A DNA stretch of 64,000 bases from Stanieria sp. NIES-3757 (GTDB taxonomy: Bacteria; Cyanobacteriota; Cyanobacteriia; Cyanobacteriales; Xenococcaceae), in NCBI GenBank assembly GCA_002355455.1, contig AP017375.1, positions 3,472,001-3,536,000 of the forward strand, read 5' to 3'. The position numbers were made by a program, and so were the translations under genes. Under the pieces are notes generated by a model, which was given only the letters and a program-made list of their open reading frames with translations, made no database searches and was not told the DNA's origin. Position 1 is the stretch's first letter; every line of letters begins with the position of its first letter. This document shows, in pieces, positions 27,154-35,258 of this stretch.

Positions 27154-27321
27154 TTAAGCGTTTTTAAGTAAATGCTTAACTAAATTGTCTTTAACCATCA
27201 TCTGACGAAACATTTCGAGTAGATATTCTTGTGCTTGTTCTCTACTTAATTCTTGCACTTGGTCTCTAAGTACCTGCAACTTAAATTGTTGCTCTAAAGT
27301 TAATTGTGCTGGTAAATCCAT
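27154..27321 (-). CDS. nblA: NblA (Ycf18) phycobilisome degradation protein
   Basis: A 55-codon gene. The peptide begins MDLPAQLTLEQQFKLQVLRD and contains SREQAQEYLLEMFRQMMVKDNL and a closing KHLLKNA. Length, helix-turn-helix layout and the LEQ.F.L/MSREQAQ../RQMMVKDN blocks match the NblA/Ycf18 family. NblA marks phycobiliproteins for Clp-dependent breakdown during nitrogen or sulfur starvation. A GGAG ribosome site is about 8 bases before the ATG (27321). Upstream is a 396-base spacer shared with divergent cpcS. It lies next to two phycobilisome genes, consistent with its role. An NtcA site (GTA-N8-TAC) was not found by eye. Confidence 0.88.
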   Translation of the reverse strand: MDLPAQLTLEQQFKLQVLRDQVQELSREQAQEYLLEMFRQMMVKDNLVKHLLKNA

Positions 27322-27717
27322 AACTTTAACTCCTTAAACATGAACGGGGGAAACAGTAACGTTCTTGTGATTTTCAATTAATGTAGCACTCACACATTAA
27401 AATGTCCACATTGTCAAGCAATAAATAATCTATGCAATAAAAATTAACAATAATTCTGATGAGTGAATAGCAACTTTGGTGTAATTTGATGCTGACAAAA
27501 TAAAAAAAATTGTCTAGCCAAACCTTTTACACAATGGAACAAGTTGAAATACTCAACTTAAATTGGGCTAAACCTAGGACTCAAATATCGATATATTGAT
27601 GAGAAGGGACGGTAAAACAAATGGCTGTCTGAGGAAGTTTCCTCTCAAGCTTGGACAAACCCGCTCCATCCAATCCCGATGGTGAGATATAAACAACAAC
27701 TTAGGAAAAACAAGAAG
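27322..27717. other. Divergent promoter region between nblA and cpcS
   Basis: This 396-base spacer separates nblA (leftward) from the cpcS-type gene (rightward) and must carry both promoters. A longer in-frame start at 27679 exists for cpcS but lacks a good ribosome site. I see no RNA gene and no clear NtcA or NblR-type operator by eye. Confidence 0.4.
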
Positions 27718-28317
27718 ATGGATAAAATTAAAGACGCGATGGAATTTTTTCAACGTAGTGCAGGTCAATGGCGATCGCAAAGAACCACTCATCATTTACC
27801 TTTTCGGCGAGCAGAAACGGGAGGTTCACAGATCAACGTTGAGTCGCTAGCAGCAGATCATCCCAAAATTATCGAAATTTGCCAAATGCACGATGTAAAT
27901 TCGGTTTTGGCTATTGGCGGAGCTTTTGTGAGTTGGGATGGCTCAATGGCATGGGATAAAGAAGACGAAAACCACGAAGGAACCACTGTATTTGCTTTAA
28001 TTCCTGATCCTCAAAATCCTAGAAAAGGAAGACTATTGCGAGAGAGAGGCTATGCTGAAATTGTTCCTGTTGCTGGATTGTACGAAATGGATCAAGAAGA
28101 TGGATTAGTTTTAATTACCGAATACGAAACGATGAGTATTATCGAGCGTTTTTGGTTTGTCAATCCCAATTTACGTCTGCGTACCAGTACCGTACAAAGA
28201 TTTGGTGGCTTTAATACTGCTACTTTTTGTGCCGAATCTAGGGTTGTCGAAGAAATAGCCACACCAACTTCAGCAACAGAAACCAAAACTAATGTTTATG
28301 CGATCGCTGGTTGGTAA
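27718..28317 (+). CDS. cpcS: Phycobiliprotein bilin lyase, CpcS/CpeS type
   Basis: A 199-residue lipocalin-fold lyase that attaches phycocyanobilin to Cys-84-type sites of phycobiliproteins. Family features: AMEFFQRSAGQWRSQRTTHHLPFR at the start, ADHPKIIEICQMHDV, GRLLRERGYAEIVPVAG, LITEYETMSIIERFWF, and NLRLRTSTVQRFGGF. The start was chosen at 27718 because the family begins there and a GGAAAAACAAGAAG precedes it; an in-frame ATG 39 bases earlier would add a basic 13-residue tail. It is followed by cpcG on the same strand after 223 bases. Confidence 0.9.
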   Translation: MDKIKDAMEFFQRSAGQWRSQRTTHHLPFRRAETGGSQINVESLAADHPKIIEICQMHDVNSVLAIGGAFVSWDGSMAWDKEDENHEGTTVFALIPDPQNPRKGRLLRERGYAEIVPVAGLYEMDQEDGLVLITEYETMSIIERFWFVNPNLRLRTSTVQRFGGFNTATFCAESRVVEEIATPTSATETKTNVYAIAGW

Positions 28318-28540
28318 AACTTATTTGTTATAGAAATTTTAAATGCCGAGCAATTAAGCGGAGAAATCCTTAAAAGCTTACTAATTAAGCCCTGATCTAT
28401 AACTAGAGACTAACAATTAATGACCACCGCTCAATCCTAATCTGTAATATTTTGTAACCTTACTTAATTTTAAGTCTCTCGCTACCGTATGATTGGGATT
28501 AAGATTTTTAATACTTTATAAGGTATACGGAGGTTTTGAC

Positions 28541-29290
28541 TTGTCTATTCCTCTACTTGGTTATACTCCCAAGTCGCAAAACGTTCGTGTCGCTGGATAC
28601 GAAGTACCAGGAGATGAACAACCGAGAGTTTATTCGGTAGAAAACTTACTCTCTCCTACTGATATGGATAATCTGATTGAAGCAGCCTATCGTCAGATTT
28701 TTTTCCATGCTTTCAAATCAGACCGCGAAAAATTCTTAGAATCTCAACTACGTAATGGTCAAATTACTGTTAGAGATTTCATTCGTGGATTATTACTTTC
28801 TAATACTTTTAAAAATAGTTTCTATAACAAAAATAGTAACTATCGTTTTGTAGAACAATGTGTTCAAAGAGTATTAGGACGCGATGTCTATAGCGAAAGA
28901 GAAAAAATTGCTTGGTCAATTGTAGTTGCTACTAAAGGAATCGAAGGTTTCGTTGACCAACTTTTAAATAGCGATGAGTATATTGAAAATTTTGGTTACG
29001 ATACTGTTCCTTACCAACGTCGTCGGAACTTACCAAGTCGTGACCAAGGCGAATTGCCATTCAATATTAAATCTCCTCGCTACGATGGTTACTATCGTGC
29101 GATTTTAGGTTTCCCCCAAATTATTTGGCAAACCGAAGTACGTCGTTATGTTCCTCAAGACAGAAAACCCAGAGCTGGCGACCCTTCTCTCTATTTAGAT
29201 ATGGCAAGAAGTTTGCCTCAAAGAGCTACTGTTCCACCAAAAGTTTCTGCGATGAATATTAGCTTGGACAAAGTTCCCTATCGTAAATAG
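28541..29290 (+). CDS. cpcG: Phycobilisome rod-core linker polypeptide
   Basis: A 249-residue linker that joins phycocyanin rods to the allophycocyanin core. The Pfam PBS linker domain (about 15-160) is seen in [55 protein letters not shown], and [20 protein letters not shown]. The start is TTG at 28541 because a GGAGG sits 9 bases upstream and the protein then begins like other CpcG; the longer ATG frame would read through the ribosome site. The C-terminus ([16 protein letters not shown]) is not hydrophobic, so it is CpcG1-like and not the membrane-anchored CpcL type. Confidence 0.93.
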   Translation: MSIPLLGYTPKSQNVRVAGYEVPGDEQPRVYSVENLLSPTDMDNLIEAAYRQIFFHAFKSDREKFLESQLRNGQITVRDFIRGLLLSNTFKNSFYNKNSNYRFVEQCVQRVLGRDVYSEREKIAWSIVVATKGIEGFVDQLLNSDEYIENFGYDTVPYQRRRNLPSRDQGELPFNIKSPRYDGYYRAILGFPQIIWQTEVRRYVPQDRKPRAGDPSLYLDMARSLPQRATVPPKVSAMNISLDKVPYRK

Positions 29291-29579
29291 ACTACTAGGC
29301 GAATAATAGAGATTGAACTGGGATTAAGAGGGAGTCGCGGATTGGCAGAATAGTTTAGTTGCTCAATGACTGGATTGTGGTGTGAATCTGTGATTCTCTC
29401 TTAAGTTTTATGAAGACTTTTGAGTTTGGTGAAAAAAACTCAGTGTGGCAGCAAAGTTTTTAATCAATTTGTGCGTCTTTACTAGTCGTTAAATAATTGT
29501 TGTGGACTATCAGAAATTTGGTTCACCAAAAGTATAAAGAACTCAGCAGAATCAATCAAAAATTTGATCGAAAGAAAAT

Positions 29580-30011
29580 ATGTCTGAACTAAGTGTTGCC
29601 AAAGGTAGCTGCCTTTGTGGAGCGGTCAAGGTATCCACAGCCAGCATGAATCCTCATGTAGCAGCGTGTCACTGTAGTATGTGTCGCAAGTGGGGTGGAG
29701 GAGCTTTGTTAGGAGTTGAATGTAACGATGGTGTTAGTTTTGAGGGTGAAGAAAATATCAGAGTCTATCAATCATCAGAATGGGCAGAAAGAGGATTTTG
29801 TAACAAGTGTGGCAGCCATTTATTTTATAGATTAAAACAAAATAACCACTACTACATACCTGTGGGAATTTTTGAAGAGAAGGAAAATCTTGTGTTCGAT
29901 TTACAAGTATTTATTGAAGAAAAGCCCAGATATTACTCTTTTGCTAATGAAACCAAGAACATGACAGGAGAGGAATTATTTGCGATGTTTACATCTTCAT
30001 CAGAAAATTAA
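29580..30011 (+). CDS. GFA/CENP-V family zinc protein
   Basis: A 143-residue protein of the glutathione-dependent formaldehyde-activating enzyme/CENP-V fold. Three zinc-binding cysteine clusters are intact: SCLCGAVKV, CHCSMCRKWGGG, and GFCNKCGSHLFYR. Family members bind structural and catalytic Zn; most are of unknown substrate, and formaldehyde-glutathione activity should not be assumed. It is followed by a GNAT gene after 55 bases. The 289-base spacer upstream contains nothing I recognise. Confidence 0.85.
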   Translation: MSELSVAKGSCLCGAVKVSTASMNPHVAACHCSMCRKWGGGALLGVECNDGVSFEGEENIRVYQSSEWAERGFCNKCGSHLFYRLKQNNHYYIPVGIFEEKENLVFDLQVFIEEKPRYYSFANETKNMTGEELFAMFTSSSEN

Positions 30012-30069
30012 TAACTTTAAATAAAGACTTGAGATTTGCCTAATGCGATCGCACATTGAATAGTTTGTG

Positions 30070-30573
30070 ATGAATTTACGCTCCGTCACCTCCGCTGATT
30101 TGACTCTACTGCAACATTGGGATGAACAACCTCATGTAATTGCCTCAAATCCTAACGATAAATGGGATTGGGAAGTAGAACTTCAGCACAACTTTTTGGG
30201 TCGAGAACAATTAATTGCTGAAATTGAGGGTCGTCCGATTGGATTTATTGAGATAACCGACCCAGGGTGTGACGATAGTAATTATTGGGGTGATGTTGCA
30301 GTTAATCTTCGTGCCATTGATATTTGGATTGGGGAAGAGGCTGACTTAGGGAAAGGGTATGGAACAAAAATGATGCAGCTTGCACTTTCTCGATGTTTCG
30401 CAGACCCCCTCGTGACTGCGGTGCTTGTCGATCCACTTGCCAGCAATGCCCGCGCCCATCGCTTCTATGAACGTCTTGGCTTTCAATTTCTCGAACAGAG
30501 ATGCTTCGGTCATGATATTTGCTTCGTTTATCAGCTAAACCGAGCAGATTGGCATCATAAAAAATACGTCTGA
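30070..30573 (+). CDS. GNAT-family N-acetyltransferase (AAC(6')-like)
   Basis: A 167-residue acetyltransferase with the GNAT pattern: IDIWIGEEADLGKGYGTKMM (acetyl-CoA loop GKGYGT) and VDPLASNARAHRFYERLGFQF. The N-terminal MNLRSVTSADLTLLQHWDEQPHV and the DIWIG segment resemble aminoglycoside 6'-acetyltransferases and related proteins, but the substrate is unknown. ATG at 30070 was taken over the GTG one codon earlier. An IS982-like element is inserted at the stop codon. Removing the element and one target copy gives an ancestral end HHKK-stop; the present frame reads HHKKYV and uses a stop inside the terminal repeat, so function is probably kept. Confidence 0.85.
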   Translation: MNLRSVTSADLTLLQHWDEQPHVIASNPNDKWDWEVELQHNFLGREQLIAEIEGRPIGFIEITDPGCDDSNYWGDVAVNLRAIDIWIGEEADLGKGYGTKMMQLALSRCFADPLVTAVLVDPLASNARAHRFYERLGFQFLEQRCFGHDICFVYQLNRADWHHKKYV

Positions 30574-31579
30574 TGTGAATTAAATTTTAGGGGGTAGATA
30601 TAGACTCAAATGTAAGCACATCAATCCCAAATTGTTGACGAAGAAGAATCCGTCAAGTGTGAGCAGTGATTTTAGCTGCTATGTGAGTAGCAAAACCACA
30701 AACAGTTTTATTGAGCAATCTTTCTGGATTACGACCAGTATTCTCAATCTCATGAAAAACGCCTTCAATCCGTTGTCTAACCCGACCGCTCAGACGCTTA
30801 AGATTGGAGGAAACTTGTTGCTGTTGATTACAACGTTTGATTGTCCAAATGCGATTCCCCGTAGAGTTGATAATTTCTTGTTGCCAGTCGCTGCCAATAA
30901 ACCCTTTGTCTCCGTAAATATCACATCCACGAACTACTTCGAGAACAGCTTCAACAGCTTCTCTTTCGTCAATATTGGCTGGCACTAGCTCGTAAGCAAT
31001 TGGCAATCCGACCAGCGCAGCGTCGAAAGCATGACTAATTTATAGCCAAAGTATTTCATCTTCCTGGCAGCACAATAACCATAATTAGCACTACCATAAA
31101 AATCACTCTTATTCTTACTTCGACGATAACCGACTACTGGTAGTGGTTTGGTATCAATGATCAAACTCACTGCATTGTCACCACCCAATTGCTTAACCCA
31201 TTTTCGACGTAACATCTCTAACATTTGTCCCAGTTTTCGCAAACGTCGGTTGAACTGGCTTTGGTCTAATAATTTGGGAAACCACTGTCCGTAATTAGCA
31301 CGGATAAAGCCAATAAACTGAGTTTCTCCTGGGAATGGCAAATAGTCGATCATGATCGCTCAGGTCATTATTTCACTGTCGCTCATCTCGGCTTTTGCTC
31401 CTAGTGACTTACCTTTCAAAGCTTTTCCCTCTTGTTGATACCAGTCATCTACTAGAACAAAAATTGTGACTATCAGCGTTTCAAAGTCTATGCTATTGAT
31501 GAGGAAAGATATTTGATGATAAGTGTGGTAACTTTCATCTTCTGTCTTTTCCTCATTTTTTCCTAATTCACATCAGGCG
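30567..31579 (-). mobile_element. IS982-like insertion sequence, decayed
   Basis: A 1,013-base element. The ends are 16-bp inverted repeats with one mismatch: CGTCTGATGTGAATTA at 30567-30582, and the complement of CGCCTGATGTGAATTA at 31564-31579. The 9-base direct repeat TAAAAAATA at 30558-30566 and 31580-31588 is the target duplication. Element size, duplication size and the transposase type fit IS982. The transposase is broken, so the copy cannot move by itself. Confidence 0.85.
30653..31491 (-). pseudogene. IS982-like transposase, frameshifted with in-frame stop
   Basis: The translated pieces join into one DDE transposase. An N-terminal part (DFETLIVTIFVLVDDWYQ from about 31488) ends at a TGA at 31360-31362. 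The frame continues IMIDYLPFPGETQFIGFI, ALIIDTKPLP-like (LIIDTKPLPVV) and YCAARKMKYFGYKLVM. A shift near 31000-31020 then moves to the frame of PIAYELVPANIDERE, DIYGDKGFIG and RRQIEG-like (RVRQRIEGVFHEIEN). The start codon is not found: the expected position reads ATA. So there are at least three lesions. Confidence 0.85.
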
Positions 31580-31769
31580 TAAAAAATAGCAATTTGCTCA
31601 AACTTAGTTAAACGATAATCTGTTCAACAGTGGAGTCCCTTCGACTGCTAATTCAACTCTCAAAATTTTCCGACAATGTTTCCTATTCGATTCTTTTCTA
31701 CAATGACAATCAAGGAAATCGGTAGCAGGCCTGAGTTGAATTAAGATAAATCGATTAAAATCAAAACCA

Positions 31770-33245
31770 ATGAAAGATAAAAATCGTTTTAAATGGGAAA
31801 TAGGTAGACTTTGGGAAACCTTGACTTATTTTGAAGTAATTCCTTTAATCAGCAAAATTCAAAAAATATTATCTCCTCTGCAAGCTACCACAGTAAATCA
31901 GCCAGGACAAATTAAAATGAGAAAAATTTTAGTAGCAGGTGCAACAGGTGGAGTAGGAAAGCGAGTTGTAGGTCAACTGTTAGCTAATAATTATTTAGTC
32001 AGAGCATTAGTTAGGGATGTCAATCAAGCTCAAAAGTTATTTGGAGAGCAAGTAGAATTATTTGAAGCAGATTTTACGATTCCAGAAACTCTTACACCAC
32101 AGTTAATGGAAGGAGTAGCAGCCGTTATTTGTTGTACAGGAACGAAAGTACAACCTGTAGAAGGCGATACTCCCAATCGCGAAAAATATTATCAGGGGAT
32201 TAAATTTTATCTTCCCGAAGTCGTTGATACTCCTGAAATGGTCGAATATCAAGGCATTAAAAATCTAGTTCAAGTTGTTCGCCAGTATATTCAACCTCCA
32301 ACTGAGAAAATGTTGTTTGATTTTACTAATTCAACTACCCAAATCAAAGAAATTTGGGGTGCAGTTGATGATGTCGTGATGGGTGGAGTTAGTCAAAGTA
32401 ATCTTCGCTTGACGAGCAACCGAGCTATTTTTTCGGGCATGGTTTCTACAGATAATAACGGTGGTTTTGCTTCAGTGCGTACCCGCAATTTTAATTCTCC
32501 TCTCGATTTATCTGATTATGAAGGAATTGAATTAAGAGTTACAGGAGATGGCAAACGCTACAAATTTATTACCCGTTGTGAAGGAAAATGGGACGGGATT
32601 GGTTATTGTTATTCTTTTGATACTATTTACAATTTTCCTACGACAATCCGCATTCCCTTTGGAGATTTAATTCCTGTCTTTCGCGCTAAGACTGTATCAG
32701 AAGCAGGTGAGTTTGATTCTAGTAAAGTTTATTCAATGCAATTAATGTTGAGTAAATTTGAATACGATGGTCAACTTAATCCAAAATTTGAACCAGGCAG
32801 TTTCGACTTGGAAATAGAATATATTAAAGTTTACGGTGGTAAAGCTAAACCTCAGTTTGTCATGATTAGCTCGGCTGGAGTTACTCGTCCTAATCGCCCT
32901 GGAATTAATTTAGCAGAAGAACCACCAGCAGTGAGAATGAACGACCAATTAGGGGGAATTTTAACCTGGAAGTTGCAAGGAGAAGCAGTAGTCAGAAACA
33001 GTGGTCTTACCTATACTATTATTCGTCCCTGTGCTTTAACCGAACAACCAGGAGATAAACTCTTATGGGTTGAACAAGGAGATAATCTTAAAGGTCAAGT
33101 TAGTCGAGATGCAATTGCAACAATGGCGATCGCAGCAATCAATTCTCCATTAGCAGTAAATAAAACTTTTGAAGTTAGAGAAGAAACTCAATCAGGCAAA
33201 GTTGATTGGCAAGCACTCTTTGGTCAATTACAACCCGATAGTTAA
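31770..33245 (+). CDS. NmrA/SDR-like protein with inserted CIA30 domain (HCF173-like)
   Basis: A 491-residue protein. An N-terminal helix segment (MKDKNRFKWEIGRLWETLTYFEVIP) precedes an NAD(P)-binding Rossmann start, KILVAGATGGVGKRVVGQLL (about 50-70). A CIA30/NDUFAF1-like domain (about 180-350; FDFTNSTTQIKEIWGAVDDVVMGG, GGFASVRTRNF, FEPGSFDLEIEYIKVYGG) is inserted in the fold. The SDR-like part then resumes (FVMISSAGVTRPNRPG, TIIRPCALTEQ). This architecture is that of plant HCF173, needed for psbA translation and PSII assembly. The same role here is inference. The first 49 residues belong to the family, so 31770 was kept over an internal ATG. Confidence 0.8.
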   Translation: MKDKNRFKWEIGRLWETLTYFEVIPLISKIQKILSPLQATTVNQPGQIKMRKILVAGATGGVGKRVVGQLLANNYLVRALVRDVNQAQKLFGEQVELFEADFTIPETLTPQLMEGVAAVICCTGTKVQPVEGDTPNREKYYQGIKFYLPEVVDTPEMVEYQGIKNLVQVVRQYIQPPTEKMLFDFTNSTTQIKEIWGAVDDVVMGGVSQSNLRLTSNRAIFSGMVSTDNNGGFASVRTRNFNSPLDLSDYEGIELRVTGDGKRYKFITRCEGKWDGIGYCYSFDTIYNFPTTIRIPFGDLIPVFRAKTVSEAGEFDSSKVYSMQLMLSKFEYDGQLNPKFEPGSFDLEIEYIKVYGGKAKPQFVMISSAGVTRPNRPGINLAEEPPAVRMNDQLGGILTWKLQGEAVVRNSGLTYTIIRPCALTEQPGDKLLWVEQGDNLKGQVSRDAIATMAIAAINSPLAVNKTFEVREETQSGKVDWQALFGQLQPDS

Positions 33246-33252
33246 TAAAAGA

Positions 33253-33268
33253 AGCCCCCTGAGGGGCT
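33253..33268. terminator. GC-rich stem-loop after the SDR gene
   Basis: AGCCCC-CTGA... pairs with GGGGCT (33253-33258 with 33263-33268), 8 bases after the stop codon. Only the minus-strand side is followed by a T-rich run (TCTTTTATTAA), so on the plus strand it is an imperfect terminator. Confidence 0.4.
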
Positions 33269-33424
33269 GCTAGGTCTGAAGGAGTGGTGCAAATCCAAAA
33301 TAATTTACTCGATTATTTGGTTAGCTATTGATAAATTAGTAGCTAATCGGGAAAAACTAGAGATGACAGACCCAAATTAATCTTGAATAATATCATTTTG
33401 CTATTTCAGAGAAGGAAAAATTCT

Positions 33425-34021
33425 ATGAGTAAAATTACACAAATTTTCGGTACAGGAGTCCCTGTAATTGGAAATGACATCGATACCGACCGAATTATTC
33501 CCGCTCGCTTTCTTCGTTGTATTACATTTGATGGTCTGGGCGAACAAGCCTTTGCTGACGATCGCATCCAAACTCAAGGAAAACACCCATTCGATCTTCC
33601 TCAGTATCAAGGAGCAAACATTTTAGTAGTTAATGCTAATTTTGGTTGTGGTTCATCTCGCGAACACGCACCTCAAGCTTTGGCTCGTTGGGGAATTCAG
33701 GCTCTTGTGGGAGAAAGTTTTGCAGAAATTTTTTTTGGTAACTGTGTAGCGATTGGTGTACCTTGTGTAATTGCCGAACCAGAGACTGTGACTCAACTGC
33801 AACAGCAACTTCAAAATCATCCTCAAACTCAAATTGAAGTAAATCTTGAGACAATGTCCGTTCTTTGTGATGAGTTCACTAGCAAAATTACGCTCAATGA
33901 AGGTGTCAGACAAATGTTTATGACAGGAACTTGGGATAGTTGCGGTCAATTAGTCAATCAAAAGAATCAAATTCAAGCAACTGTCTCTAAATTACCTTAT
34001 TTAAGTTGGCAAACTACATAA
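33425..34021 (+). CDS. leuD: 3-isopropylmalate dehydratase small subunit
   Basis: A 198-residue aconitase-swivel subunit that, with LeuC, isomerises 2- to 3-isopropylmalate in leucine synthesis. Signatures: [31 protein letters not shown], and [12 protein letters not shown]. The start ATG at 33425 has a GAAGGA ribosome site about 8 bases upstream; an in-frame TTG 42 bases earlier would add an atypical hydrophobic tail. No leuC is beside it in the window, so the subunit genes are unlinked here. Confidence 0.93.
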   Translation: MSKITQIFGTGVPVIGNDIDTDRIIPARFLRCITFDGLGEQAFADDRIQTQGKHPFDLPQYQGANILVVNANFGCGSSREHAPQALARWGIQALVGESFAEIFFGNCVAIGVPCVIAEPETVTQLQQQLQNHPQTQIEVNLETMSVLCDEFTSKITLNEGVRQMFMTGTWDSCGQLVNQKNQIQATVSKLPYLSWQTT

Positions 34022-34133
34022 AAACTACTTCTCGATTGCTGTTATTTTTCCAATGCGATCGGGAACTCTATTGATTAGCTATGTTCAGATTTGGAATTTA
34101 GTCAATCAATTAAATAATCAAAATTATAAATTA

Positions 34134-35096
34134 ATGAATGGTGAAGAACTGTTAAATCTTTATCAAACAGGAAAAAGAGATTTTAGTCGTGCTGACTTAA
34201 GTGGACTCGATCTCGTTCATGCTGATTTATCTGATATAAATCTGAGTCGGGCTGAATTAGATTGGGCTAATTTAAGTGGAACAAATCTCACTAGAGCTAA
34301 TTTAATTCGAGCAGATCTGATCAATGCCCGCTTATTTCAAACTAAACTAATCGATGCTAATCTCAAAGCAGCAGATTTAACTGAGGCAGATTTAAGTTGG
34401 TCTAACTTGGAAGGAGCAAGCCTACCTAGGGTAGATTTGAGTAAAGCTAATCTTCATCAATCATGTCTCAAAAATACTGATTTTACCGATGCTAATTTGA
34501 GTGGAGCTAATCTTAGTGGTGTCGATCTAAGCGGAGCTAATTTGAGTCGGGCTGACTTAAGTGGAGCTAATCTTAGTGGTGTCGATCTAAGCGGAGCTAA
34601 TTTGAGTCGGGCTGACTTAAGTGGAGCTAATCTTAGTAGTGTCGATCTAAGCGGAGCTAATTTTAATAAAGCCGATCTCAGTGAAAGTAATTTACAAAAA
34701 GCTGATTTACAACACGCAGCTTTAAAAGGTTCTAATTTACGGAATGCTAATTTACGAGGTGCTAATCTAACTGGTGCCATACTCAAAGAAATTAATACTA
34801 GTTTGGCAACTATTTCTGAATTGAATTTAGCAGGTATAAGTCAACCTAGTCGAGTGGATTTAAGTTCAGCTAACCTCAATAAAGCAAATCTTAGCGGAGT
34901 AAATTTACGTTGTGCTAACTTGAGATTTGCTTTACTATATCAAACCAATTTACAACAATCTAATTTATCTAATGCTAGTTTGATAGATATTTATTTAAGA
35001 GGAGCGGATTTGAAAAGTGCTAACTTAAAAAATAGTATTTTGAGTGGAATTAATTTTAAAGGGACAATTATGCCTGACGGTAGTGTTCATCCGTAA
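34134..35096 (+). CDS. Pentapeptide-repeat protein
   Basis: A 320-residue protein made almost wholly of A(D/N)LxX pentapeptide repeats forming a right-handed beta-helix. Its N-terminus MNGEELLNLYQTGKRDFSRADL is the common cyanobacterial opening, so the start was set at 34134; an upstream in-frame ATG at 34053 adds 27 unrelated residues and lacks a ribosome site. About 55 repeats are visible, interrupted near residues 218-235 by a non-repeat loop (ATISELNLAGISQPSRV). No second domain is attached. The function is unknown; some family members mimic DNA, and many cyanobacterial ones do not. A recent DNA-level tandem duplication is seen inside. Confidence 0.88.
   Translation: MNGEELLNLYQTGKRDFSRADLSGLDLVHADLSDINLSRAELDWANLSGTNLTRANLIRADLINARLFQTKLIDANLKAADLTEADLSWSNLEGASLPRVDLSKANLHQSCLKNTDFTDANLSGANLSGVDLSGANLSRADLSGANLSGVDLSGANLSRADLSGANLSSVDLSGANFNKADLSESNLQKADLQHAALKGSNLRNANLRGANLTGAILKEINTSLATISELNLAGISQPSRVDLSSANLNKANLSGVNLRCANLRFALLYQTNLQQSNLSNASLIDIYLRGADLKSANLKNSILSGINFKGTIMPDGSVHP
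34501..34663 (+). repeat. 60-bp perfect tandem duplication in the pentapeptide gene
   Basis: Bases 34501-34560 and 34561-34620 are identical, and a third partial copy (34621-34663) differs at one base. Each unit encodes four pentapeptides (20 residues). Synonymous identity shows recent expansion, which would lengthen the beta-helix by one turn per unit. Confidence 0.9.
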
Positions 35097-35258
35097 TAAG
35101 CTATTATGCATTTAAATTACTGGTTCAGAAAAGCAGGAGAACGAGGCTTTCAAGTTTCGCCACCTGCGGGCGAAGTCAGCCCCTTAGGAAGGTAGCAGGC
35201 AGAAGCTTTAAAAGAAGATGTAGCATAACAATGCACATCAGCTTACTTAAAGCTTTAG

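Noticed and set aside
30632-30988. 118-codon rightward frame in the IS region
   Set aside because: Antisense to the decayed transposase; no family features.
34501-34663. CRISPR-like direct repeats
   Set aside because: Units are contiguous without spacers and lie in a coding pentapeptide frame; no cas genes are near.
34457-34786. 109-codon leftward Leu/Ala/Pro-rich frame
   Set aside because: A mirror translation of the tandem pentapeptide repeats.
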